A stretch of 13,303 nt of DNA. Source: Chloroflexota bacterium (lineage in GTDB: Bacteria > Chloroflexota > Anaerolineae > Aggregatilineales > Phototrophicaceae). Below, one piece after another: positions 7,541 to 13,303 of this stretch. The position numbers and the translations under genes are program-made. How positions within the stretch are numbered: position 1 is the first letter of the stretch; each line of letters starts with the position of its first letter. The stretch is taken from positions 1 to 13,303 of the forward strand of contig JAEZAF010000078.1 of assembly GCA_023430545.1 (NCBI GenBank), given 5' to 3'. A model generated the notes under the pieces. That model was not told the origin of the DNA. It did no database searches and was given only the letters and a program-made list of their open reading frames with translations.

Positions 7541-9439
7541 ATGCCTTTTTATCATCCCGCACTACGCACCAGACTTTTATTGATCCTGCCACTCGCCCTG
7601 ATGCTGGTCTCGGCATCGCTGACCGCACAGCCGATTTCGCTGCCCGCATCACCAGATGCTGATGCCGCCAGCCAGAGCCGCGCCTTCGGCTCCATCCAGA
7701 AGCTGACCGAGCCGACCCCGGCGGAAGATAACCGCTACGGCCTTCAGCTTGAACTCGATGGCTCCACCCTGGCGGTCAGTTCCGTGCATATCAACGATGG
7801 CAGTGATCCGAATGAGTATCACGGCAGGGTTTACATCTACACCGCTGATGCAAACGGACAGTGGTCGCTTCAGGCGTCACTCCAGACACCGGACACCAAC
7901 AAGGCGGATGCTTTCGGCGGGTCGCTGGCGCTGGATGGTGACTGGCTGGTGGTCGGTGCGCCGGGATCACCGTCAGAAGGTCGGGCATATATCTATAAGC
8001 GTACCGGCACTGTCTGGAGTCTGACGCAGACCCTGAACCCTGATCCCAGTACCCCCATCCCGCCGGCGTTTGGCACCTCAGTGGCCATTGATGGCATACG
8101 CCTGCTGGTGGGTGCCCCGGGGGATACCTTTGCATCAGGGAGTGTCTACATCTATGACCTTGTAGGCAGCAACTGGGTAAAGGCCGCAGACAAACTGACC
8201 GGCCCATCGCCGTTAACAGCCTTCGGATTCTCGGTCGCACTGGACGGTATGACCGCACTGATCGGGGGGACACTGATTGATGGCATGCCGAATGCGGAAA
8301 ATGTTTCGGGTAAGGCGTATGTCTATCAATATAACATCAATACGAATGGATGGACCAATCAGGGAGCGCTGACACCGCTGGACAGCGCCAATGGCGACCG
8401 CTTTGGTTTCTCAGTCGCAGTGGACGGCGAGACAGCACTGATCGGTGCCCATAAAAACAGCGCCAGCAAAGGGGCTGGATATATCTTCACGCGGTTTGGT
8501 GGCAATAGCTGGTCACAGCAGGCCAAGCTCGTCCCGGCTGAAGCCGTCAATGGTGACCGCGTCGGCTGGTCCGTCGATCTCGAAGGCGATATCGCCGTTG
8601 TGGGAGCCGATGGCCGCGATCAGGCACCATACACCGATCTGGGTGCGGTGTACATCTTCAAGCGTACCGGCACGACATGGGCACAGATTCAGAAGGTCGT
8701 CCCACCGGAGCTGGCCGGGGATACCGAATTCGGCGGCGCAGTGGACATCGAAGGCGATGTGCTGATCGTCGGCGCACCAGATAAGAATAACGATGCCGGT
8801 GCGGTCTATGTGTTTGAGGATGGAGTGACAGTCACACCGACACCGATCACACCGACACCGATCACGCCAACACCGATCACACCAACGCCGATCACGCCAA
8901 CACCGATTACGCCGACACCGGTCACACCAACCCCGGACCCGCTGTCACTCCTGAGCAATGGCAGCTTTGAAACCGTTGATCCGGCGGACAGCAAGCAGGC
9001 GCAGGATTGGACGGTCAAAAATGCGACCAGTGACAAGCGCAAATGCAAGGCCGATAAAGCGCATGCGGGCGAGTGCTTCTATCAGTTTAAAGGCGGTGTG
9101 GGTGAAAAGGCCAAGCTCAAGCAGGACCTGAACCCGGCGCAGTTTGGGACAGGTGTCGGCCAGCAGATGACCCTGACTGGCGTCAGCCTCATCAAAGGTG
9201 GGGGCAGCGCCAAAATCAAGGTGATTGCGCGTCATGCGGATGACAGCAAGGACAAGATCGTTCTGAAGATGGAAGGGAATTCCAGCGGCTGGCAGCCTAT
9301 TTCTGGCAATGCACCCGTGACCGCACTTCCAGTGAACGCGAAAGTCGTGATTGTAAGCAAGGGAACGGCGGGCAAAGTCTGGCTGGATAACCTGGCGCTG
9401 AAGCTGAGTGCGGTTCAGGATCTGCTGGCGCTGCCATAG
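7541..9439 (+). CDS. Secreted seven-repeat FG-GAP-type beta-propeller with TPTP linker and two-cysteine domain
   Basis: 632 residues; AGGA lies 9 nt before the ATG. A signal peptide (about 1-29, hydrophobic 11-28) is followed by seven repeats starting near residues 66, 125, 177, 228, 288, 341 and 397. Each has the pattern FGxSVAxDGxxxLVGAP, then xGxxYIY, then W-x-x-x-x-L; the first and sixth vary. The seventh lacks its last strand, and the N-terminal FGSIQKLTEP (49-58) looks like the missing strand that closes the ring, so a full seven-bladed propeller is likely. Residues 431-465 are a VTPTP/ITPTP linker. Residues 468-632 are the C-terminal domain with SNGSFE, DKRKCK and GECFYQFK (C502, C512), shared with the gene before it. 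Integrin-like metal loops (DxDxDG) are not evident. The likely role is surface adhesion or binding; no catalytic site is seen. Confidence 0.88.
   Translation: MPFYHPALRTRLLLILPLALMLVSASLTAQPISLPASPDADAASQSRAFGSIQKLTEPTPAEDNRYGLQLELDGSTLAVSSVHINDGSDPNEYHGRVYIYTADANGQWSLQASLQTPDTNKADAFGGSLALDGDWLVVGAPGSPSEGRAYIYKRTGTVWSLTQTLNPDPSTPIPPAFGTSVAIDGIRLLVGAPGDTFASGSVYIYDLVGSNWVKAADKLTGPSPLTAFGFSVALDGMTALIGGTLIDGMPNAENVSGKAYVYQYNINTNGWTNQGALTPLDSANGDRFGFSVAVDGETALIGAHKNSASKGAGYIFTRFGGNSWSQQAKLVPAEAVNGDRVGWSVDLEGDIAVVGADGRDQAPYTDLGAVYIFKRTGTTWAQIQKVVPPELAGDTEFGGAVDIEGDVLIVGAPDKNNDAGAVYVFEDGVTVTPTPITPTPITPTPITPTPITPTPITPTPVTPTPDPLSLLSNGSFETVDPADSKQAQDWTVKNATSDKRKCKADKAHAGECFYQFKGGVGEKAKLKQDLNPAQFGTGVGQQMTLTGVSLIKGGGSAKIKVIARHADDSKDKIVLKMEGNSSGWQPISGNAPVTALPVNAKVVIVSKGTAGKVWLDNLALKLSAVQDLLALP
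8831..8935 (+). repeat. 15-bp coding tandem repeat, seven copies ((I/V)TPTP)n
   Basis: Seven exact-length 15-bp units in frame encode VTPTP, five ITPTP, and VTPTP. The copies differ mostly at third codon positions (ACA/ACG, CCA/CCG, ATC/ATT), so the repeat is not a fresh duplication and the peptide appears maintained. It forms an extended Pro-Thr stalk between propeller and C-terminal domain. Confidence 0.95.
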
Positions 9440-9460
9440 TCGATCTGACACCACACAAAC

Positions 9461-9490
9461 AAAAAACGCCTTCGGTTGAAGGCGTTTTTT
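9461..9490. terminator. Bidirectional terminator between the propeller gene (+) and tRNA-Phe (-)
   Basis: AAAAAACGCCTTC and GAAGGCGTTTTTT form a perfect 13-bp palindromic arm pair around GGTT, with a T run on either strand. It ends the propeller gene on the plus strand and, starting two bases beyond the tRNA 3' end, the tRNA on the minus strand. Confidence 0.93.
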
Positions 9491-9491
9491 A

Positions 9492-9564
9492 TGCTTCAGG
9501 CGGGACTCGAACCCGCGACCCATGCATTTTCAGTGCATTGCTCTACCAGCTGAGCTACCGAAGC
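9492..9564 (-). tRNA. tRNA-Phe: tRNA-Phe, anticodon GAA
   Basis: The complement folds as a 73-nt cloverleaf: acceptor GCTTCGG with CTGAAGC (one G-T pair) and discriminator A; D stem GCTC/GAGC; anticodon stem ATGCA/TGCAT around loop CTGAAAA, reading GAA; variable loop of five; T stem GCGGG/CCCGC with TTCGAGT. The 3' CCA is not encoded and must be added by the CCA-adding enzyme. A consensus promoter lies upstream and a terminator at once downstream, so it is a single-gene unit. Confidence 0.97.
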
Positions 9565-9600
9565 TCGGTGTCACACGCTTGGTGTGTTTCCGATGCGCGC

Positions 9601-9629
9601 ATTGTAGCGGAGTGCAGGCCCGGTGTCAA
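9601..9629 (-). promoter_or_regulatory. Promoter of tRNA-Phe
   Basis: On the minus strand a perfect -35 TTGACA (complement of 9624-9629) and a near-perfect -10 TACAAT (complement of 9601-9606) are 17 bp apart. The predicted start near 9594 leaves a leader of about 30 nt that can form a small CACAC/GTGTG hairpin and would be removed by RNase P. Confidence 0.88.
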
Positions 9630-9664
9630 GATGACAGCCCGCCAATGTCGATTGGATACGCATC

Positions 9665-9693
9665 TTAACCCGTTTGGCAGTTCGGGCTATAAT
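9665..9693 (+). promoter_or_regulatory. Promoter of tsaE
   Basis: A perfect -10 TATAAT (9688-9693) and a -35 TTAACC (9665-9670, four of six consensus bases) are 17 bp apart. The expected start near 9700 rules out any tsaE start codon upstream of it. The promoter is back-to-back with that of tRNA-Phe, their -35 boxes about 35 bp apart. Confidence 0.7.
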
Positions 9694-9736
9694 AGGCTGC
9701 GATGATCTGTTGTATCGATTTTCATGGGGGCAGCGC

Positions 9737-10237
9737 GTGCCGATTCTTCGAGAAGGTGAACTGGATATTATCACCGGCAGTGCAGAGCAGACACACCGCT
9801 ACGGCGTGCGGCTTGGCAGTCTGCTGAAGGCCGGGGATGTCATCTGCCTTTCCGGGGATATGGGCGCTGGCAAGACGGTGTTCGCTTCCGGTATCGGCGT
9901 TGGATGGGGCGCGAAGGCTCCGCTGACCAGCCCGACTTATAATCTGGTCAACGAGTACCGCCGCGACAAGGACAAGATGCGCCTGTGTCACATGGACGCC
10001 TATCGGCTGGAAGGCGTCGATGATCTCGACGGCATCGGCTTCGATGACATCCTCAGCGCCAAACGTATTCTGGTGATCGAATGGCCGGAGCGCATCGAAT
10101 CGGCCCTGCCGCACGATCACCTGTGGGTACAGCTCCGCGTACTGGATACCGGACGCCGCAATCTGATCGTCGAAGGACGGGGCAAGCGCTATGAAGACCT
10201 CGTGCAGCGATTTCGCGAAATCGCTTTCGGCGTCTGA
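9737..10237 (+). CDS. tsaE: tRNA t6A37 biosynthesis ATPase TsaE
   Basis: 166 residues, normal for the family. TsaE is the small ATPase that works with TsaB and TsaD to place threonylcarbamoyl on A37 of tRNAs reading ANN codons. Visible motifs: Walker A GDMGAGKT (40-47), TSPTYNLVNEY (64-74), HMDAYRLE (85-92) and the Walker-B-like IEWPERI (114-120). I chose GTG at 9737 because the promoter TATAAT ends at 9693 and a G-rich GGGGG lies about 6 nt upstream; the frame is open back to 9674 (a TTG), but that part precedes transcription. An ATG at 9724 is out of frame. It heads the tsaE-tsaB-rimI group. Confidence 0.93.
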   Translation: MPILREGELDIITGSAEQTHRYGVRLGSLLKAGDVICLSGDMGAGKTVFASGIGVGWGAKAPLTSPTYNLVNEYRRDKDKMRLCHMDAYRLEGVDDLDGIGFDDILSAKRILVIEWPERIESALPHDHLWVQLRVLDTGRRNLIVEGRGKRYEDLVQRFREIAFGV

Positions 10238-10372
10238 CCGGCTGATAAATCAATGAGAGAAAAGCAGTGACTGCGCTCGTCCGCTGTAATCCGGTCATCG
10301 ACGCAGTACAATCTGCATCACCTGATCCTGACATTCTGACAAAAGCATCTGCTGAATAAAAAAGAACCTCCT

Positions 10373-11215
10373 ATGCTGCTTGCAATTGACACGGCCACCC
10401 GCTTTGTGAGTATCGCCCTCTATGACGGCGTCGAGATCCTTGCCGAACAGACCTGGCAGTCGCTAAACCAGCACACGGAACAGCTTGCCCCGGCGGTCTA
10501 TCACCTGATGGAACGGGCCGAGATCGAAATGGATGCGCTGACCGCGCTGGCCGTCTCCACAGGCCCTGGATCGTATACCGGGCTGCGCATCGGCATCGCG
10601 CTGGCAAAGGGCTTCGCGACCGCGCTTAAAGTGCCGCTGGTCGGCGTCACCACGCTGGACACGCTGGCCGCATCACAGCCGTATTATCAGAGCGGCGGCG
10701 GACTGGTCGTCGCGGTGCAGGCCGGGCGTGGGCGTGTGATCGTCCGGTCTTACCGCTGGCGCAAAGGCGAATGGACCAGCCGCACCGAGCCGCGTATTGT
10801 CCGCTGGGAAAGTCTGCCGGAGCATATCGACGGCCCCGCCTTTGTCACCGGCGAGATCGACGCCGAAGGGCAGGAAAGCCTGAAGTCGGCACAGGCGCAG
10901 GGTGTCCCGCTGACGATTGTCCCGGCGGCGCACCGTGTCCGCCGTGCAGGTTATCTGGCGCAGATCGCATGGGATCGCCTCGCCGCATCAGAGGATGCGA
11001 ACCGCGAATATCAGGCGTCACGGGTGGTACCGATCTATCTTCAGAGTGAAGAGACACAGCCGCCCAAACGCGCCTCAAAGTCAGATGATGCAAAATCTCA
11101 GGCACAGGACAGCATGACCGAACTCGCTGACCTGACGGGTCTGCCCGATCAGGGTGATCTGTCCATACGGCCTGATCAGGCTGGCCTGAATGAGCTGGAG
11201 GAACCCGAGGGATGA
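10373..11215 (+). CDS. tsaB: tRNA t6A37 biosynthesis protein TsaB
   Basis: 280 residues, longer than the usual 220-240. TsaB is the ASKHA-fold partner of TsaD in t6A formation. MLLAIDTATRFVSIAL (1-16) is the standard opening, NQHTEQLAP (32-40) follows and STGPGSYTGLRIG (62-74) is the family hallmark; PIYL (220-223) marks the usual end. Residues 227-280 are an extra hydrophilic tail, Lys/Ser/Asp-rich then acidic, ending NELEEPEG. The start fits the family yet has no Shine-Dalgarno site; the six bases before ATG are CCTCCT. tsaE ends 135 bp upstream. The stop overlaps the rimI start by 4 bp (ATGA), which suggests translational coupling. Confidence 0.93.
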   Translation: MLLAIDTATRFVSIALYDGVEILAEQTWQSLNQHTEQLAPAVYHLMERAEIEMDALTALAVSTGPGSYTGLRIGIALAKGFATALKVPLVGVTTLDTLAASQPYYQSGGGLVVAVQAGRGRVIVRSYRWRKGEWTSRTEPRIVRWESLPEHIDGPAFVTGEIDAEGQESLKSAQAQGVPLTIVPAAHRVRRAGYLAQIAWDRLAASEDANREYQASRVVPIYLQSEETQPPKRASKSDDAKSQAQDSMTELADLTGLPDQGDLSIRPDQAGLNELEEPEG

Positions 11216-12024
11216 GCCTGACACTGCGTCCGATGACACTGGACGATATTCCGCAGGTTGTGGCAATCGATCAGCAGGCGTTTTCCACACCGTGGTCGGC
11301 GCGTACCTATGCCTATGAGGTCAGCGAATCGCACAACAGTTACATGCTGGTGATCGATTATCAGCCGGATGGCCCTCATCAGAATGGTCATCATGGTACG
11401 CAGAACGGTGTACAGAATGGCACGTCTGCTAATGGTAGCCCAAACGATGGCGGTCAAAACGGCGGAAACGGTCACGGCAAATCGCGCATCGGCAGCCTGT
11501 TCAGCCATCCGGAGCAGACCGTCCAGCAGCGGCGGCTCAGCCAGCAGGAAACCGCCGCCCGTCGCGACGATACCCCGGCACTTCACAACCCGCGTGGATG
11601 GCTTCAGCGCCTGCGCCCTCTCATGCCGCCGCCCCCACCTCAGATCCATCTGCTGGTGGCCTATGGTGGCTTGTGGCGTATGATCGACGAAGCCCATATC
11701 AGCACCATCGCCAGCCACCCGGATTATCGTGGTCAGGGTTATGGCGAGCTGGCACTGGTCGCCATGATGCGCCGTTCAGCGCGGATGGGGGCCGGATTTA
11801 TCGTGCTGGAAGTGCGTGTCACCAATACCGTCGCGCAGAATCTGTATCACAAACACGGCTTCAGGATTTACTCCACCAAGGCACGCTATTATCGCGACAA
11901 CAATGAAGACGCCTATGATATGCGGCTGGAATTTAACGACACCACCCGCCGCCAGATCGACCAGCGCTTCGAAGCCCTTCGCCAGCGCCATCACCTGACC
12001 GACCGGTACACAGAACTGATGTGA
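11212..12024 (+). CDS. rimI: RimI-like GNAT N-acetyltransferase with a large low-complexity insertion
   Basis: 270 residues against about 150 for RimI, which acetylates the N-terminal alanine of ribosomal protein S18. Residues 1-50 (LRPMTLDDIPQVVAIDQQAF and on) and 144-240 together make one GNAT domain. The acetyl-CoA loop is HPDYRGQGYG (169-178); LEVR with E200 and Y212 in LYHKHGF keep the 12-residue spacing of the catalytic E103/Y115 of E. coli RimI. Between them, residues about 52-143 are foreign to the family: first Asn/Gly/His/Gln-rich (55-89), then basic and ending in six prolines. The frame stays open across it, so this is an insertion, not a frameshift. A roughly 30-residue tail follows the domain. 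It overlaps tsaB by 4 bp. The protein target is inferred from the family and neighbourhood. Confidence 0.9.
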   Translation: MSLTLRPMTLDDIPQVVAIDQQAFSTPWSARTYAYEVSESHNSYMLVIDYQPDGPHQNGHHGTQNGVQNGTSANGSPNDGGQNGGNGHGKSRIGSLFSHPEQTVQQRRLSQQETAARRDDTPALHNPRGWLQRLRPLMPPPPPQIHLLVAYGGLWRMIDEAHISTIASHPDYRGQGYGELALVAMMRRSARMGAGFIVLEVRVTNTVAQNLYHKHGFRIYSTKARYYRDNNEDAYDMRLEFNDTTRRQIDQRFEALRQRHHLTDRYTELM

Positions 12025-12037
12025 TCAGGATCAGGAA

Positions 12038-12060
12038 AAGGCCCCGCCTTTGGGAGCCTT
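12038..12060 (+). terminator. Possible weak terminator after rimI
   Basis: AAGGC pairs with GCCTT, with further C-G pairs inside after one mismatch, 14 nt beyond the stop. No T tract follows, so the tsaE-tsaB-rimI transcript may instead end in the larger palindromic element just downstream. Confidence 0.25.
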
Positions 12061-12080
12061 ACTTGACACACATATTTGCA

Positions 12081-12188
12081 GGGACAACGACATGCAGGCA
12101 TGTTCGGCGTTGGCCCTACAAAATACGTACCGCGCATTTATGCGCCATGTAGGGACACGACCGCATTGCTTGCAATGGCGCCCCGTCC
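12081..12188. repeat. Compound palindromic intergenic element
   Basis: Three hairpins sit side by side. First, GGG-CAACG-ACATGC (12081-12095) pairs with GCATGT-CGTTG-CCC (12098-12116), with a 4-nt bulge. Second, GCGCAT (12132-12137) pairs with ATGCGC (12140-12145). Third, CATTGC (12164-12169) pairs with GCAATG (12172-12177), flanked by GGAC (12153-12156) and GTCC (12185-12188). CCCTACA (12114-12120) and TGTAGGG (12148-12154) also enclose the middle hairpin. No coding frame crosses it. The look is that of an extragenic palindromic repeat family present in many copies per genome, which cannot be confirmed from one copy. Confidence 0.6.
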
Positions 12189-12216
12189 GCACCCATAATC
12201 AATTTTCAAACAGGCC

Positions 12217-12363
12217 CTAAACCAGCCCTGACATCCAGAGGAAGCTGCTTTCAGCCGCACCTGAATTGCCCAAGATGGGTAAAATCACCACTGTGACCAG
12301 GGCAATCGCCGCAATCACAAACAGGATAAGACCAGCAATTAACGCACTACGATTTTTGATCAT
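12217..12363 (-). CDS. Small single-span membrane protein (48 aa), unknown
   Basis: ATG at 12363 to TAG gives 48 residues: MIKNRS, a hydrophobic helix (about residues 7-31, ALIAGLILFVIAAIALVTVV and on), then a short tail GNSGAAESSFLWMSGLV. A basic start followed by one membrane span suggests an inner-membrane peptide with the C-terminus outside. AGGT lies 7 nt upstream of the ATG; a GTG directly before it would add one methionine. It is isolated between rimI and the PAP2-like gene, on the opposite strand from both. I do not recognise the family. A toxin or small accessory membrane protein is possible, but nothing in the sequence decides it. Confidence 0.55.
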   Translation of the reverse strand: MIKNRSALIAGLILFVIAAIALVTVVILPILGNSGAAESSFLWMSGLV

Positions 12364-12500
12364 CACAATACCTGTACTTCACTGATGTCACCGACTCTAA
12401 CATATCTGTGTAGCTGCAAGATTAGCAGCCAGAGATTCGCTGATGAGTATTTCAGATTTGAACATTCTTCTGACTCTTTACGTACATTTAATTGTCACTG

Positions 12501-12509
12501 TGCTATAGT
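12501..12509 (+). promoter_or_regulatory. Extended -10 promoter of the PAP2-like gene
   Basis: TGCTATAGT matches the extended -10 form TGnTATAAT with one change. No good -35 stands 17 bp upstream, which extended -10 promoters can do without. Transcription would start near 12516, about 42 nt before the ATG at 12558. The gap 12364-12500 otherwise shows no clear signal. Confidence 0.5.
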
Positions 12510-12557
12510 AGCGGAGTCTGCTGAAGTCCCTGCTGACAAGCATTAATGTGAGGTCGC

Positions 12558-13205
12558 ATGTCCTTAGCTCGCACTACGGTATCGAAAACCAAAACGCAAA
12601 TTCGCCGCCATTATTTCGAAAGTACTGGTGCTGCATGGGCGCGTCTGGTCTCAGACCTGCTCAGCCCGCCGGTGATCTGGGGGGCGCTGGCCTTTCCAGT
12701 CGCATTCAGTCAGGCCCCAACCGCTGGGCATGCGATTACCTGGGCGCTGGTCTATATCACACTGATCTGTGTGCTGCCCGTCATCTATATCGCGATGATG
12801 GTCAGACGCGGCAAGATCACCGACATCCACATGCAGGTGCGTCAGCAGCGCATTCGTCCCTTTGTCGTCTCGCTGATCTGTACGACCATCGCATGGTGGA
12901 CGCTGCGCCTCATGGGTGCGCCTTCCGTGCTGCCGATGTTCGCGCTGTTCAGTCTGATTCAGATGGGCATTATGGCGGTCATTACCATGGTCTGGCAGAT
13001 CAGCCTGCACGCCATGAGCGTGACAGGGGCAGTGGTCGCGCTCGGATTTCTGTTTGGTGGCGCGGCGGTGATTATCACGGCACCGTTTATTGTGCTGGTC
13101 GGCGCGGCCCGTCTGAAGCTCAAGCGGCACACGCTGGCTCAGGTGCTGGCAGGGGCGGCACTCGGCGCCATCATCCCGCTGATGATGCTGTCGAACGCGT
13201 TCTAG
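12558..13205 (+). CDS. PAP2-superfamily-like integral membrane protein
   Basis: 215 residues with about six membrane spans (near 34-52, 58-80, 102-120, 124-146, 155-180 and 193-211). Three spaced motifs recall lipid phosphatases of the PAP2 type: K86 followed by QVRQQRIRPF (93-102); SLHAMSV (149-155) in place of the usual SGH; and RLKLKRHTLAQVLAGAALG (185-203), matching R-x5-H-x3-D except that Q195 stands where the catalytic-site aspartate is common. It could be a phosphatidate or polyprenyl-diphosphate phosphatase, or a relative with another role; the substrate is open. GAGG lies 4 nt before the ATG, and an extended -10 promoter precedes it. It is a single gene with no operon partner in the window. 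Confidence 0.75.
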   Translation: MSLARTTVSKTKTQIRRHYFESTGAAWARLVSDLLSPPVIWGALAFPVAFSQAPTAGHAITWALVYITLICVLPVIYIAMMVRRGKITDIHMQVRQQRIRPFVVSLICTTIAWWTLRLMGAPSVLPMFALFSLIQMGIMAVITMVWQISLHAMSVTGAVVALGFLFGGAAVIITAPFIVLVGAARLKLKRHTLAQVLAGAALGAIIPLMMLSNAF

Positions 13206-13303
13206 AGCGTAACCTGAAAAGTGTCAGATCATCGGACAGGGCCGCATTGACTGTAATGTCGCCCTGTTCGCGCTCGTAACCGATTTTCAAATATCCCTTA
13301 ACG
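13171..13303 (-). CDS. Probable 3' end of a minus-strand gene entering from the right
   Basis: On the minus strand one frame runs open from the window edge to a TGA at 13171-13173, giving about 43 residues. The first part reads like real protein (KGYLKIGYEREQGDI, then TVNAALSDDLTLFRL) with codon use like the neighbours; the last dozen residues are Ser/Arg-rich. It would overlap the 3' end of the PAP2-like gene by 35 bp, tail to tail. An inverted repeat (ACAGGGC 13236-13242 with GCCCTGT 13261-13267) lies inside it but has no T run. With no start in view, the call rests on appearance alone. Confidence 0.35.
   Translation of the reverse strand, partial: VKGYLKIGYEREQGDITVNAALSDDLTLFRLRSRTRSTASSAG

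Noticed and set aside
10267..10359. 30-codon frame (GTG to TAA) between tsaE and tsaB
   Set aside because: No strong ribosome-binding site, no recognisable content; frames of this size occur by chance. Mentioned only as a possible coupling leader for tsaB.
12063..12068. TTGACA after rimI as a promoter -35
   Set aside because: No -10-like hexamer lies 16-18 bp downstream; the palindromic element starts there instead.
12548..13279. Plus-strand 243-codon frame overlapping the PAP2-like gene
   Set aside because: It is the out-of-phase shadow of the PAP2-like frame, arginine/histidine-rich and without membrane spans.

Overview
The window reads as a stretch of bacterial chromosome, most likely from a Chloroflexota (Anaerolineae-like) organism. 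This is an inference from protein style: an ArnT/GT87-like membrane glycosyltransferase, Thr-Pro-rich secreted proteins, a HIT protein beginning HLFTPWRMAYI, and a tsaE-tsaB-rimI run. No taxonomic marker such as 16S rRNA is present. Promoters follow the ordinary -35/-10 consensus and several intrinsic terminators are clear. I see no prophage, insertion sequence, integrase or CRISPR array.

Left third (1-4342): three minus-strand genes, each apparently its own unit. They are an exported beta-propeller-like protein of unknown function, a solitary Mrr-type (type IV) restriction endonuclease, and a multi-pass GT-C-like glycosyltransferase. Between mrr and the glycosyltransferase lies a gene-free stretch (2623-3046) holding a dense array of TTGCAGCA/TGCTGCAA octamers, five of them spaced exactly 10 bp apart.

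Middle (4489-9490): a plus-strand pair (HIT-family nucleotide hydrolase, then thiolase) runs from a TATAAT promoter to a strong terminator. Two secreted proteins follow. One is short (261 aa). The other is long (632 aa), a complete seven-repeat FG-GAP-type propeller followed by a seven-copy TPTP linker. Both end in the same roughly 165-residue domain with two conserved cysteines, so they are partial paralogues and probably both act at the cell surface.

Right third (9492-13303): a minus-strand tRNA-Phe(GAA) shares a bidirectional terminator with the large secreted gene. Its promoter lies back-to-back with that of tsaE. tsaE, tsaB and rimI form the usual t6A/ribosomal acetylation cluster: TsaE and TsaB are two partners in tRNA t6A37 synthesis, and RimI is the N-acetyltransferase that often travels with them. 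Here RimI carries a roughly 90-residue low-complexity insertion inside the GNAT fold. Beyond it lie a compound palindromic intergenic element, a 48-residue single-span membrane peptide gene on the minus strand, a PAP2-like membrane protein, and probably the 3' end of a gene entering from the right on the minus strand.

I found no unmistakable new defence or mobile system. The most unusual items are the shared two-cysteine domain of the secreted pair, the phased TGCTGCAA array, the RimI insertion and the palindromic element after rimI.
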